Source: Haladaptatus sp. QDMS2 (GTDB lineage Archaea; Halobacteriota; Halobacteria; Halobacteriales; Halococcaceae). Taken from it: a stretch of 64,000 bases of DNA. Positions within the stretch are counted from its first letter, which is position 1. Each line of letters begins with the position of its first letter. A model generated the notes under the pieces. The model searched no databases and was not told where the DNA came from. It worked only from the letters and a program-made list of their open reading frames with translations. Both the position numbers and the translations under genes were made by a program. This document shows, piece by piece, positions 8,900 through 16,450 of this stretch. The DNA lies in assembly GCF_029338295.1 (NCBI RefSeq), contig NZ_CP119791.1, positions 806,001 through 870,000 of the forward strand, given 5' to 3'.

Positions 8900-8962
8900 C
8901 TCAGCGGGTAATTTATTGCTTGTGTCCTGTTGGGGGCGCAAGGCGGGAATCGACCCGCTGAG
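8900..8962. repeat. 9-bp inverted repeat enclosing a tRNA T-arm-like hairpin
   Basis: CTCAGCGGG at 8900-8908 is the exact reverse complement of CCCGCTGAG at 8954-8962. Inside it GCGGG at 8943-8947 can pair with CCCGC at 8954-8958. Read on the minus strand this inner hairpin is GCGGG-TCGATT-CCCGC, close to a tRNA T-arm (loop one base short), followed by CTTGCGCC like an acceptor strand. No complete tRNA surrounds it. Confidence 0.45.
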
Positions 8963-9012
8963 CCGAACGTGACTGGAGTCGCGAAACGGTGACACGAGGT
9001 TGAATTGTACAC

Positions 9013-9225
9013 TGGTCCGGGGGGACCAAAAACCAACTTGGGGGATGGCTCGGGGGAGCCAACAAGTGGGAGAATGTTCGACCGGTTCGGGGGGACTGGC
9101 GACGAACAAACGCGTTTCGGGGGAAATGCAAACTGGTCCAGGGGGACCAACAAATTGGGGGCTCGCACACCGTTCGGGGGGACGCGTGTGCACAACGGAA
9201 ATCGGGTGGTTTCGGGGGGAGCCAC
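9013..9225 (+). repeat. Array of seven hairpins with conserved GGGG-type loop and variable stems
   Basis: Seven hairpins follow each other with loop-to-loop spacings of 33, 37, 30, 21, 36 and 38 nt. Loops are GGGG at 9019, 9052, 9089, 9119, 9176 and 9214 and AGGG at 9140, each four nt long and closed by a C-G pair. Stems are 9013-9018/9023-9028, 9046-9051/9056-9061, 9082-9088/9093-9099 (with an outer stem 9076-9080/9103-9107), 9112-9118/9123-9129, 9134-9139/9144-9149, 9165-9175/9180-9191 (one bulge at 9185) and 9206-9213/9218-9225. Examples are TGGTCC-GGGG-GGACCA and TGGCTC-GGGG-GAGCCA. Stem sequences differ but pairing is kept, and six pairs are G-T as read on the plus strand. I know no family that matches. 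Confidence 0.75.
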
Positions 9226-9293
9226 AAGGGGTGGACGAGTTGCAAAAGAGGCACCGTCCGGGCAAGGAACTATTCTGTGTCGGTCATGGTAAC

Positions 9294-9306
9294 GTAAACA
9301 TAATTG
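9294..9306 (+). promoter_or_regulatory. Candidate TATA box for the methyltransferase gene
   Basis: The AT-rich stretch GTAAACATAATTG lies 30-42 bases before ATG 9336. If used, transcription would start at about 9328, downstream of the hairpin array, so the array would not be part of this mRNA. Confidence 0.35.
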
Positions 9307-9335
9307 CTATCCTCGTTCCTGAACTGGTCCATCTC

Positions 9336-10154
9336 ATGGACGAATTTCAGGAAGCGAACCGTCAAAATTGGGAGGAACGCGCTGCGTTGCATCCCGGGAC
9401 GGATTTTTACGACGTCGATGGATTCCTCGCCGGAGCGTCGACGCTCAAACCACTCGAACGCGAGGAGCTCGGTGACGTCGCGGGGAAATCACTGCTTCAC
9501 CTCCAGTGTCACTTTGGACTCGACACGCTCTCCTGGGCGCGCGAGGGGGCCACGGTCACCGGCGTGGACTTTTCGGAAACCGCTATCGAGAAAGCGAGAG
9601 AACTCAGAGACGAGACGGGACTCGATGCGAGATTCATCGCCGCGAATATCTACGACCTCCCAGCGCATCTCGACGACCAGTTTGACATCGTGTTCACCTC
9701 CTACGGGGTGCTGTACTGGCTTCCAGACATCGAGGGGTGGGCCGCCGTCGTCGCGCATTTCCTCGCCCCCGGCGGGACGTTCTACATCGCCGAAATTCAT
9801 CCCTACACCGGCTCGCTGGCGTCGCTCGACGCAGCGGGTAACGCGACCTTCGAGTTTCCGTACTTCCACGAGGAAGACCCACTGCGCTTCGACGAGGACG
9901 GCTCCTACGCAGACCCGGACGCCGAGTTCGACCACGCGACGACCTACGAGTGGTTCCACAGCATGAGCGACATCTTGACGGCGCTGCTCGACGCGGGTCT
10001 GGACATCGAATTCGTCCACGAACACCCCTTCGCCACGTTCCAGATGTTTCCGACGATGGAACAGGCCGACGATGGCTGGTGGTACGTGCCGGGTCTCGAA
10101 ACGAACCTGCCGTTTACCTTCTCGCTCAAAGCGACGAAACCGGCGCAAAAATAG
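9336..10154 (+). CDS. Class I SAM-dependent methyltransferase
   Basis: This 272-residue protein has a Rossmann methyltransferase core: motif I LLHLQCHFGLDTLSWAREGA at about residues 53-72, an acidic loop in TGVDFSETAIEKAR, and motif IV-V DIVFTSYGVLYWLPD. Motif I reads HLQCHFGLD, as in ubiquinone/menaquinone-type and YcgJ-like methyltransferases, so small-molecule methylation is likely, but the substrate is unknown. The C-terminal half has an aromatic-rich lid. The frame is open back to about 9000 through the hairpin array; ATG 9336 is preferred because homology-like sequence and a TATA box begin here. Confidence 0.8.
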   Translation: MDEFQEANRQNWEERAALHPGTDFYDVDGFLAGASTLKPLEREELGDVAGKSLLHLQCHFGLDTLSWAREGATVTGVDFSETAIEKARELRDETGLDARFIAANIYDLPAHLDDQFDIVFTSYGVLYWLPDIEGWAAVVAHFLAPGGTFYIAEIHPYTGSLASLDAAGNATFEFPYFHEEDPLRFDEDGSYADPDAEFDHATTYEWFHSMSDILTALLDAGLDIEFVHEHPFATFQMFPTMEQADDGWWYVPGLETNLPFTFSLKATKPAQK

Positions 10155-10167
10155 CTCTTCGGTCGGC

Positions 10168-11226
10168 TCAGTCGGCCTTGACCGGTGCCCAGTCGAGTTC
10201 GAGTTCGCCTGCGTCGAGTTCGGCCTCGATTTCGCGGGCTGCCTGCACCATGTTGGCCATTTTGCCGTAGGCAACCTCGCGTGGAAGCAGCTTCAGCCCG
10301 CAGTCGGGGCTGACGACGAGTTGTTCTGGGGGCACGACTTCGAGGCCCTTCAGAATGTTCTCCTTTATCTGTTCGACGCTCTCGACCTTCGCGACGTGGG
10401 CGTCCGTGACGCCGAGTGCGAGGTCCTTCGTGAACTCGTGGGCCTTGAACACGTCCAGTTGGTCGTAGTCGCCGTTTGCGAGTTCGAGGTCGAACTCGTC
10501 GACTGGGTACTCGAGAATCTCCGGGTAGATGCGCGAGTAGTCGCCGTAACAGACGTGCAGGCCGATGCGCACGTTTTCGGGGATGTCCTTGACGATGCGC
10601 GAGAGACACTCGCCGACGATGGCGTGGTCGTCCGGCGTCGTCGCGAGGGCGGGTTCGTCTATCTGGATGTACTTCGCGCCCGCTTCGACCAGCTTCTGAA
10701 TCTCCTCGTTTACGAGGTCAGCGAGGTCGTAGGAGAGGGCTTCTTCGTCGTCGTAGGCCTCGTTGAACGACCAGTTGGCGAGCGTGTACGGGCCGGTAAT
10801 CGGCACCTTGACCGGGCGCTCTGCGACGCTCGCGGTGTACTTGTACTCGTCTACGAGCCACGTCTCGTCGTACTCGACTTTGGAGACGACGCTCGGCTTG
10901 TCGAAGTAGTTGTGTCCCCACACCTTGACGGGGCCGTTGAACTCGTAGCCGTCGATGCGGTGGGCGAAGTACTCGACCATCTCGGTGCGGCGCATCTCGC
11001 CGTCTACGACCACGTCGATGCCGGCGCGTTCGTGTTCGCGGGTGATGAGACGGGAAGCGTCGTTAGTCGCCTCCTCCCAGTCGTCGTCGTCGAAGTCCGC
11101 GTTCTCGTCGTTGTAGAGCGCGCGGACGCGGTCCAGCCACTTTGGCTTCGGATAGCTGCCGACGACCGTCGTCAGGATGAAGTGCTCGTTCGGGTGGTCC
11201 GGGCGGCGGAACTGGTCGCGAGTCAT
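10168..11226 (-). CDS. metE: Cobalamin-independent methionine synthase, MetE C-terminal family
   Basis: The 352-residue TIM-barrel protein corresponds to the catalytic C-terminal half of MetE. It should transfer a methyl group to homocysteine; archaeal versions often do not use polyglutamyl folate, so the donor is uncertain. Zinc ligands are visible as His and Cys in GLHVCYGDYS and Cys in VSPDCGLKLL, with an intervening acidic residue. The start overlaps the stop of the upstream paralogue by four bases, so the two are made together and may act as a pair replacing the two halves of bacterial MetE. Confidence 0.88.
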   Translation of the reverse strand: MTRDQFRRPDHPNEHFILTTVVGSYPKPKWLDRVRALYNDENADFDDDDWEEATNDASRLITREHERAGIDVVVDGEMRRTEMVEYFAHRIDGYEFNGPVKVWGHNYFDKPSVVSKVEYDETWLVDEYKYTASVAERPVKVPITGPYTLANWSFNEAYDDEEALSYDLADLVNEEIQKLVEAGAKYIQIDEPALATTPDDHAIVGECLSRIVKDIPENVRIGLHVCYGDYSRIYPEILEYPVDEFDLELANGDYDQLDVFKAHEFTKDLALGVTDAHVAKVESVEQIKENILKGLEVVPPEQLVVSPDCGLKLLPREVAYGKMANMVQAAREIEAELDAGELELDWAPVKAD

Positions 11227-12224
11227 GCGGTGGTCACCTCTTTGCGCAGCGCAGCGGCGTCACCGAGCGCGGCGAGTTTCTCCTGATATTTGTTCACCGG
11301 CAGGTAGAACAGTTCTGTGTTGGGGGTCATGTATACGGTGTCAAACGACGCGACGGGGGTGTTGTCGAGCACCCAGTCTACGCGTTCGTTGATTTTCTCA
11401 GGCGTTTCGACGAGCGTGTTCTGCCCGTTGGTGACGCCGAGCGAGATGGATTTCTTGGTGCCGTACTCGTTGATGTTGTAGAGGTTCTCCTCGTGGTTCG
11501 AGACGAAGTCGTAGCCGACGGCGTCGATGTCCGCGTCGAGCAGGTGGGCGTGGACCTTCTCCGTGAGTGAGCCGTAGTGGGTGTGAACTACGACATCGGT
11601 GTCCGTCGCCGCGGCCACCGCGTCGATGACCTCGCTCGCGTGCTCGTCTGCGCCGTCTTCGGGCGGGTTCGTGACGAGCGACGGTTCGAGCAGGTAGAGC
11701 GTCTCCGTCGCGGGAAACGCTTCGATTTCCCCGGCAAGGAACTCCCCGATGGCGTCGAGGAACGCTGCATCGTCTTCGTAATACTGATTCGAGGCGAGGT
11801 CGGCGAGAGAGTATGGGCCGGGAAGTACCGCCTGCAAGGCGTCGGTCTGGGAGGCGGTCTTCTCCAGTTCTGCGGCCACGTCGCCGCTGAAAGTGAGGTC
11901 ACCCGTGACGACCGGGTCACGGTAGAAGTTGTTGTTGTCGTAGTACCGAACGATGCCCTTCGTCTCTACGTTCTCGTGGACGGCGAGGGGGTGGGCGAGC
12001 ATGTCGTCCCACCGAAGTTGGCCCTCGACGATACGGTTGAGACCGGCGTTCTGCTGGTCCTCGATGACGGCGGTACGTGCACGGTCGGTGACACTCTCTA
12101 TTTCGGGGCCTTCGTTCCCGGAGACCAGGTCCTCTTTCTGGTGGCCTTTCAGGTCCGAAAGCTCATCCTTTGCCCAGTCGGGCAGCGGGAACAATCCCGG
12201 CGTTGTCGCGACGAACTCTGTCAT
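11223..12224 (-). CDS. MetE-like TIM-barrel paralogue lacking zinc ligands
   Basis: This 333-residue protein has the same fold as the downstream MetE gene, for example LPGPYSLADLASNQYYEDD against TGPYTLANWSFNE. The zinc positions are changed: VVHTHYGSLTEK stands where the active paralogue has HVCYGD, and MTPNTELFYLP replaces SPDCGL. It probably cannot activate homocysteine and may supply the methyl-donor or substrate-positioning half, like the N-terminal domain of bacterial MetE. It is first in a two-gene operon with a four-base overlap. Confidence 0.8.
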   Translation of the reverse strand: MTEFVATTPGLFPLPDWAKDELSDLKGHQKEDLVSGNEGPEIESVTDRARTAVIEDQQNAGLNRIVEGQLRWDDMLAHPLAVHENVETKGIVRYYDNNNFYRDPVVTGDLTFSGDVAAELEKTASQTDALQAVLPGPYSLADLASNQYYEDDAAFLDAIGEFLAGEIEAFPATETLYLLEPSLVTNPPEDGADEHASEVIDAVAAATDTDVVVHTHYGSLTEKVHAHLLDADIDAVGYDFVSNHEENLYNINEYGTKKSISLGVTNGQNTLVETPEKINERVDWVLDNTPVASFDTVYMTPNTELFYLPVNKYQEKLAALGDAAALRKEVTTA

Positions 12225-12287
12225 TCACCTGTGCAAACGATATGCTGCTGTTTAATATTTACTACTTCGACAAATTACTTCGAGTAA

Positions 12288-12866
12288 TTACTCCTGGAAG
12301 AGTCGCTCGATGGTCAACCGCTCGAAGGGGTAGGATTCTTCGAGAATCGTCTCTGCGTCGAATCCTGCGTGGGCTGCCCGCTCGCGCACCGCTTCGAGGT
12401 TGGTGAGCGTGCTCACGAGCAACAGCACGTCGCCATCGGGGGCAAGGACGCGCCCCACCGAATCGAGGAACGGCTCGATGACTGCACGGCCGTCCTCGCC
12501 GCCAGAGAGCGCGACTTCCATCCAGTCGTCCCACTCTTCGGCCGGTTCGGTTGGCAGGTACGGCGGGTTGAACAGCACCACGTCGAAACTCCCGTCGCGA
12601 AACCCGTCGGTCAGGTTCGTTCGGACGGCTTCGACGCCCCGTTCGCGAGCCTGGACACAGGCGTGGGGGTTCACGTCACAGCCGACGACTCGCGCGCCGG
12701 TCTCTTGTGCGACGGTCGCCGCGACGTATCCAGACCCGGTTCCGACTTCGAGCACGCGATCGTCGGGCGTGACGTGCGAGACGGCGGCTTCCGCGAGTAG
12801 CCGCGAATCCTCCGCTGGCTGATACACCTCGGTCTCCACGCCACGACGGTCGGCGAGGTCTTTCAT
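12288..12866 (-). CDS. HemK2/Mtq2-type release-factor glutamine methyltransferase
   Basis: This SAM methyltransferase likely methylates the GGQ glutamine of archaeal release factor aRF1. It has VLEVGTGSGYVA at residues ~38-49, the acidic CDVNPHA, and the diagnostic VVLFNPPYLP (NPPY ~100-103) of enzymes that methylate amide or exocyclic nitrogen. The length of 192 matches the short archaeal/eukaryotic HemK2 form, which lacks the bacterial N-terminal domain. It overlaps the mscS stop by four bases and belongs to the minus-strand cluster beginning at rpl21e. Confidence 0.85.
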   Translation of the reverse strand: MKDLADRRGVETEVYQPAEDSRLLAEAAVSHVTPDDRVLEVGTGSGYVAATVAQETGARVVGCDVNPHACVQARERGVEAVRTNLTDGFRDGSFDVVLFNPPYLPTEPAEEWDDWMEVALSGGEDGRAVIEPFLDSVGRVLAPDGDVLLLVSTLTNLEAVRERAAHAGFDAETILEESYPFERLTIERLFQE

Positions 12867-14206
12867 TCCGTTGCCTCCCCGTCTGCGGCCTGCTTTTCGG
12901 TTTCTGTTGACGCTTCGTCTTCTGGCGGTTCTCCGCCCTCCGACGACTCGTCGTCCTCCGTCGTCTCCTCGATGATGTCGGCGACGGTCTTGTCGTCGTC
13001 ATCTTCTTCATTCCCATCGCCATCGTCATCCGTAGCCTCGTGGTCGTCGGCTGACTCGCCGCTGCTGTTCGCCGCGACTCCGGCCTGCGATTCCTGCCGA
13101 GCACTTGCTGCGCGCTGTTCCCCGCGAACCCGAAGGCCTTCGGATTCCGGGCGGCCCGTGAGTTCGCGCTGTGGGAACGGGATCTTGATGCCATCCTCGT
13201 CGAAGGTGGTTTTCACCGCGCTGATGACGGCCGTCTGGGCCTTCCACTTCTTGCGGGCGGTCGGGTCGTCGATCCAGAAGCGCAGTTCGAGGACGACCGC
13301 CGAGTCGCCGAACTCCTTTAACACGGCGTGGGAACTCGGAACTGAACGAATCTCGTCCAGCCCGTTCATCGCCTGTCCGGCGACTTCGACGGCGCGGTCT
13401 ACGTCCGTCTCGTAATCGACGCCGACATCGACGGTGACGCGGAGGCGACCCCGTCGTGACTTGTTCACGATTTCGTCGCCCGTCACCTGGTCGTTCGGGA
13501 TGATGAGGTACTCGTCGTCGAAGGTGCGAATGCGCGTGTTGACGAGGGTGATGTCGGTGACGATGCCCTCGTTTTCGCCGATTTCCACCCAGTCGCGCAC
13601 CTCGAACGGACGGGAGAACAACAGGACGAAGCCCGCGAGCGCGGACCCGAGCGTCTGGCGGGCAGCGAGCCCGAGCACGAGGCCGAGGAATCCAGCGCCG
13701 AGCAGGAGGTTCCCGAGGTCCACGCCCCAGAGATTGAGCGCGATGAGCGAGGCGAGCGCGAAAATCGTGACCTGCGCGATGCGGTTGGTCATCTGGCGCT
13801 GGTGGTCTGTCACCTCGTCGTGTTTCTCGACGAATCGGTCGACGGTGTGCTTGACCGCCCGCATGAGTGCGACTGCGGTCATGAACAACACGAAGGTGAA
13901 CAACACGAGGACGACTTGCGCTGGTGTGAGCGCGAGAAACGAGAGTGCAGAGAGGACCTGCGATGCTGCACCCCAGATGACGACGAGAAGCAACACTGCT
14001 CCCGTAATCAATGCTCCGCCGATTGCAATCTGTGAGACTTCGACCAGCCAACTGTTGATGTAGTCTTTCAGCACCGCTCCGGAGGCATTGAGCCCTAGGA
14101 GCGCAATGGCGAGTCCGACGGCGACGACGACCGTTCCGACGATTTGCGACTCGGGAGTCAAGAACAGCGATTCGAGCCACGCGAGAAATTCAGCGTGAAA
14201 ACTCAT
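12863..14206 (-). CDS. mscS: MscS-family mechanosensitive channel with acidic C-terminal tail
   Basis: Three to four membrane helices fall at about residues 20-45, 58-125 and 148-200, the last being the pore helix GAGFLGLVLGLAARQTLGSALAG. The MscS beta-domain follows with FEVRDWVEIGENEGIVTDIT and the later IPNDQVTGDEIVNKS. The C-terminal ~110 residues after KIPFPQREL are Asp/Glu-rich, as expected for a cytoplasmic tail at high salt. The gene overlaps ksgA and the HemK2 gene by four bases each, so a channel gene sits inside a translation-related operon. A second, unrelated-looking MscS is at 42.6 kb. Confidence 0.9.
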   Translation of the reverse strand: MSFHAEFLAWLESLFLTPESQIVGTVVVAVGLAIALLGLNASGAVLKDYINSWLVEVSQIAIGGALITGAVLLLVVIWGAASQVLSALSFLALTPAQVVLVLFTFVLFMTAVALMRAVKHTVDRFVEKHDEVTDHQRQMTNRIAQVTIFALASLIALNLWGVDLGNLLLGAGFLGLVLGLAARQTLGSALAGFVLLFSRPFEVRDWVEIGENEGIVTDITLVNTRIRTFDDEYLIIPNDQVTGDEIVNKSRRGRLRVTVDVGVDYETDVDRAVEVAGQAMNGLDEIRSVPSSHAVLKEFGDSAVVLELRFWIDDPTARKKWKAQTAVISAVKTTFDEDGIKIPFPQRELTGRPESEGLRVRGEQRAASARQESQAGVAANSSGESADDHEATDDDGDGNEEDDDDKTVADIIEETTEDDESSEGGEPPEDEASTETEKQAADGEATE

Positions 14207-15090
14207 ACGTCGGGGTCGCCCACCTCGTAGGCCAGCGTCGCCAGTTCGGCGAACTGCGCAGGCGTCACCTTCCCTGCGCGCATACTCATCAGGTCCTCGT
14301 CGGCCGCCGCGACGACGGCCTTCGGGTCACCGAGGTGTGAGATGTGCGCCGTGTTCCGCACCGCGTTGCGCATCGTTTTGCGTCGCTGGGTGAACACCGC
14401 GGTCACGAAGTTCAGGAAGAACTCGTCGTCGGGCACTTCGTACTCCGGTTTTCGGGGCATCGCCCGGACGATGGCACTCTCGACCTGTGGCGGCGGCGAG
14501 AACGCCGACTTCGGGACCGTTTCGACGACGTCGATGTCGGCGTAGTGGCCTGCCGTCACCGAGAGACGACCGTACTCGTCGGTGGCGGGGGCCGCGGCCA
14601 TTCGCTCTGCGAACTCCTTTTGGAACATCAAGATGAGTGGAATCTCGCGGGGAAGCAGGCGGAAGGAAATCTCACTGGAAACGCTGTACGGCAGGTTCGA
14701 GATGGAGGCCGTCACGTCGTCGGGCAGGTCCACGTCGAGGGCGTCGCCTTCGATGAGGGTGAGCCTTCCCGCGTCGATTTCTTCTGCGAACTCACGGCGC
14801 AGGAACTCGGCGAACCGTTTGTCGCGCTCGACGGCGGTGACTCGGTCTGCGACCGCGAGCAGGCGGGCCGTGAGCACGCCCGCACCGGGGCCGATTTCGA
14901 GAACGTGCGAGAGGTCGATGTCCGCGCCCGTCGCGTGGGTCGGCAAGCGGTCCAGCACACGGTCGTCTACGAGAAAGTGCTGGTCCTGGTTGGTGTCGGC
15001 GCGAACCCCCGCCCGCTTGATGAGTGCGTCTGCTCGTCGGTGGCCGCTCGTCGGGTCACGCGTCGTCTCGCTCCCATCTGGGTTCGTCAT
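14203..15090 (-). CDS. rsmA: 16S rRNA dimethyladenosine transferase (KsgA/Dim1)
   Basis: KsgA dimethylates two adjacent adenines in the 3' hairpin of 16S rRNA, a late quality-control step for the 30S subunit. Visible motifs are NQDQHFLVDDRVLDRL at the N-terminus, LEIGPGAGVLTARLL (SAM binding), and SISNLPYSVSSEI with the NLPY catalytic motif. The C-terminus carries the RNA-binding FTQRRKTMRNAVRN. At 295 residues the length is normal. It is coupled to mscS downstream by a four-base overlap and follows the DUF655 gene. Confidence 0.95.
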   Translation of the reverse strand: MTNPDGSETTRDPTSGHRRADALIKRAGVRADTNQDQHFLVDDRVLDRLPTHATGADIDLSHVLEIGPGAGVLTARLLAVADRVTAVERDKRFAEFLRREFAEEIDAGRLTLIEGDALDVDLPDDVTASISNLPYSVSSEISFRLLPREIPLILMFQKEFAERMAAAPATDEYGRLSVTAGHYADIDVVETVPKSAFSPPPQVESAIVRAMPRKPEYEVPDDEFFLNFVTAVFTQRRKTMRNAVRNTAHISHLGDPKAVVAAADEDLMSMRAGKVTPAQFAELATLAYEVGDPDV

Positions 15091-15130
15091 TGGTTGGTGG
15101 CGAGTAGGAGGCCGCCCGTATCTAAAGCCT

Positions 15131-15700
15131 TCAGTTCTCCCGGCGGACGAACGCCTTGTACTTCAGGTCGTCGTCGTGGAGTTCCTCTAAGATGCGCTCT
15201 ACGAGCACTTCCTTTGGCTTGTGCAGGCCTTTGACGCGCTCTTCGAGTTCCTCGAAGCTCTCGAAGGGGCCGCGCTTTCGCTGTTCTAAGATGTTGTTGC
15301 GCAGTTTCTTCCCGATGCCGGGCAGCAGGTTCAACTGGTGGAGGCGCAGGGAGATGGGTTGGGCGTCGTTGTAGAAATCGACGAACCGCTGTTCGTTCGC
15401 GTCCACGATATCGCGGACGACGTATTCGAGTTCCGCCCGGCCCGCCCCCGTCAGGTCGTCGTACTCGACGCGTCGAACCGTCTCGACCTGGTCGTCTCTC
15501 GGTTTTACGGTTACGCGGTCACCGATGTTCAGGTCGGCCTCCTCGGTGAGCAGCAACTCGAGGAGTTCGAAGCCTGCTTCGGTGAGTGCGTACGCGACGG
15601 CCTGTTTCTGGTACTGTGGTCGGTCGTCGCCACTCTTGCCGTGTGGAAGGTAGTCCAAGATGACGGCAGTCGTCGGTTCACCGCTCTCGGTATCGCTCAT
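15131..15700 (-). CDS. DUF655 family nucleic-acid-binding protein
   Basis: The 189-residue protein belongs to the archaeal DUF655 family, which joins an OB-like N-terminal part (GDRVTVKPRDDQVETVRRVE) to a helix-hairpin-helix region (LHQLNLLPGIGKKLRNNILE). The HhH motif implies nucleic-acid contact. Its conserved place between rpoF and ksgA suggests a role in translation or rRNA maturation, but no activity is established. ATG 15700 is chosen over the TTG at 15706. Confidence 0.85.
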   Translation of the reverse strand: MSDTESGEPTTAVILDYLPHGKSGDDRPQYQKQAVAYALTEAGFELLELLLTEEADLNIGDRVTVKPRDDQVETVRRVEYDDLTGAGRAELEYVVRDIVDANEQRFVDFYNDAQPISLRLHQLNLLPGIGKKLRNNILEQRKRGPFESFEELEERVKGLHKPKEVLVERILEELHDDDLKYKAFVRREN

Positions 15701-15742
15701 ATGCAAAACCGTAGGACGGTGGCGAACTTAAATAGTCGCCAC

Positions 15743-16099
15743 TCAGACGTATTTCGAGACGACGTTGAGAATCTCGTCGAGTTCGTCGCCCGAAAGTGCG
15801 AACCGCTCCTGTGCGTAGATGGCCCGCAGTTCGTCGCGGTCGCGCGGCAGGAGGTCCGCGATTTTGTACGCCGTCGGCTCCTCGACCTTCTCCAGGTCCT
15901 GGAGTTCGGCGACGAGCTCGTTCGCGTCCTCGGCAGAGAGGACCGCAAAGCGGTTTACGTGCTCAATGGCACGCGCGAGTTCATAGCGCATCTCACGCTC
16001 TTCGTCCGCGGCGCGCTCCATCTCTATCTCGGCGAGGAGTTCCTTCGCTTCGGAGATAGTGAGATACTCCTCGTCGAGCTTTTCTTTGAATATCGTCAT
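15743..16099 (-). CDS. rpoF: DNA-directed RNA polymerase subunit F (Rpo4/Rpb4-like)
   Basis: Subunit F pairs with subunit E to form the stalk of archaeal RNA polymerase. The 118-residue protein has the family pattern: N-terminal [16 protein letters not shown], a central helical [15 protein letters not shown], and the HRDC-like C-terminal half [21 protein letters not shown]. It overlaps rpl21e by four bases. The rpl21e-rpoF-DUF655-ksgA order is a well-known archaeal neighbourhood, which supports the assignment. Confidence 0.93.
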   Translation of the reverse strand: MTIFKEKLDEEYLTISEAKELLAEIEMERAADEEREMRYELARAIEHVNRFAVLSAEDANELVAELQDLEKVEEPTAYKIADLLPRDRDELRAIYAQERFALSGDELDEILNVVSKYV

Positions 16100-16386
16100 T
16101 TCTGACGGCGGAGGTGAGCGGGCTTCGCGATGATGGTCTTCCGCTTTCCACCGTCAGTGATTGCGATTTTGTACGCGCGGCCCTGTGCTTCGAGGACCTC
16201 GCCGGTGTGACCGTTGAACCGCGGGTGGAAGCGGCCGTCCGGGACGGATGGGTCGATGTGCAGGTGCACCTTCTCGCCAGCCTCGAACTGCTGGACAGCA
16301 CGCTGTGGCGGGGAAGTACCGCGCTCTCGTGGTTTGTTCGAAAGCTTGTTCCGGGTGTTTTTGAGGGGCCCGTGGGAGTTCGGCAT
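16096..16386 (-). CDS. rpl21e: 50S ribosomal protein L21e
   Basis: The 96-residue product begins [20 protein letters not shown], a typical basic L21e N-terminus, followed by an SH3-like domain with [20 protein letters not shown] and [18 protein letters not shown]. It is the first gene of the minus-strand cluster that continues through rpoF, DUF655, ksgA, mscS and HemK2. Confidence 0.95.
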   Translation of the reverse strand: MPNSHGPLKNTRNKLSNKPRERGTSPPQRAVQQFEAGEKVHLHIDPSVPDGRFHPRFNGHTGEVLEAQGRAYKIAITDGGKRKTIIAKPAHLRRQK

Positions 16387-16450
16387 AGTCGTGGGCCAAT
16401 CTTATCCGGTCGGACTAATAAAACGTGCGTTCCCAGTCCGTCGAATCGAA

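Noticed and set aside
9013-9225. CRISPR array interpretation of the repeated G-rich units
   Set aside because: The units are too short, repeat sequences are not identical outside the loop, spacing varies from 21 to 38 nt, and no cas gene is present.
8893-9265. Proline-rich minus-strand frames across the hairpin array
   Set aside because: They are the reverse reading of the G runs, have no recognisable domain and overlap each other in three frames, so they are by-products of composition.
9000-9335. In-frame N-terminal extension of the methyltransferase through the hairpin array
   Set aside because: The frame is open, but the sequence is Gly/Arg-rich low-complexity encoded by G runs, several frames on both strands are equally open there, and a TATA-like element and the family-like N-terminus both lie downstream near 9300-9336.
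14344-15234. 296-aa plus-strand frame over ksgA
   Set aside because: KsgA motifs are clear on the minus strand; the opposing frame is Arg/Gly/Val-rich without a fold signature.
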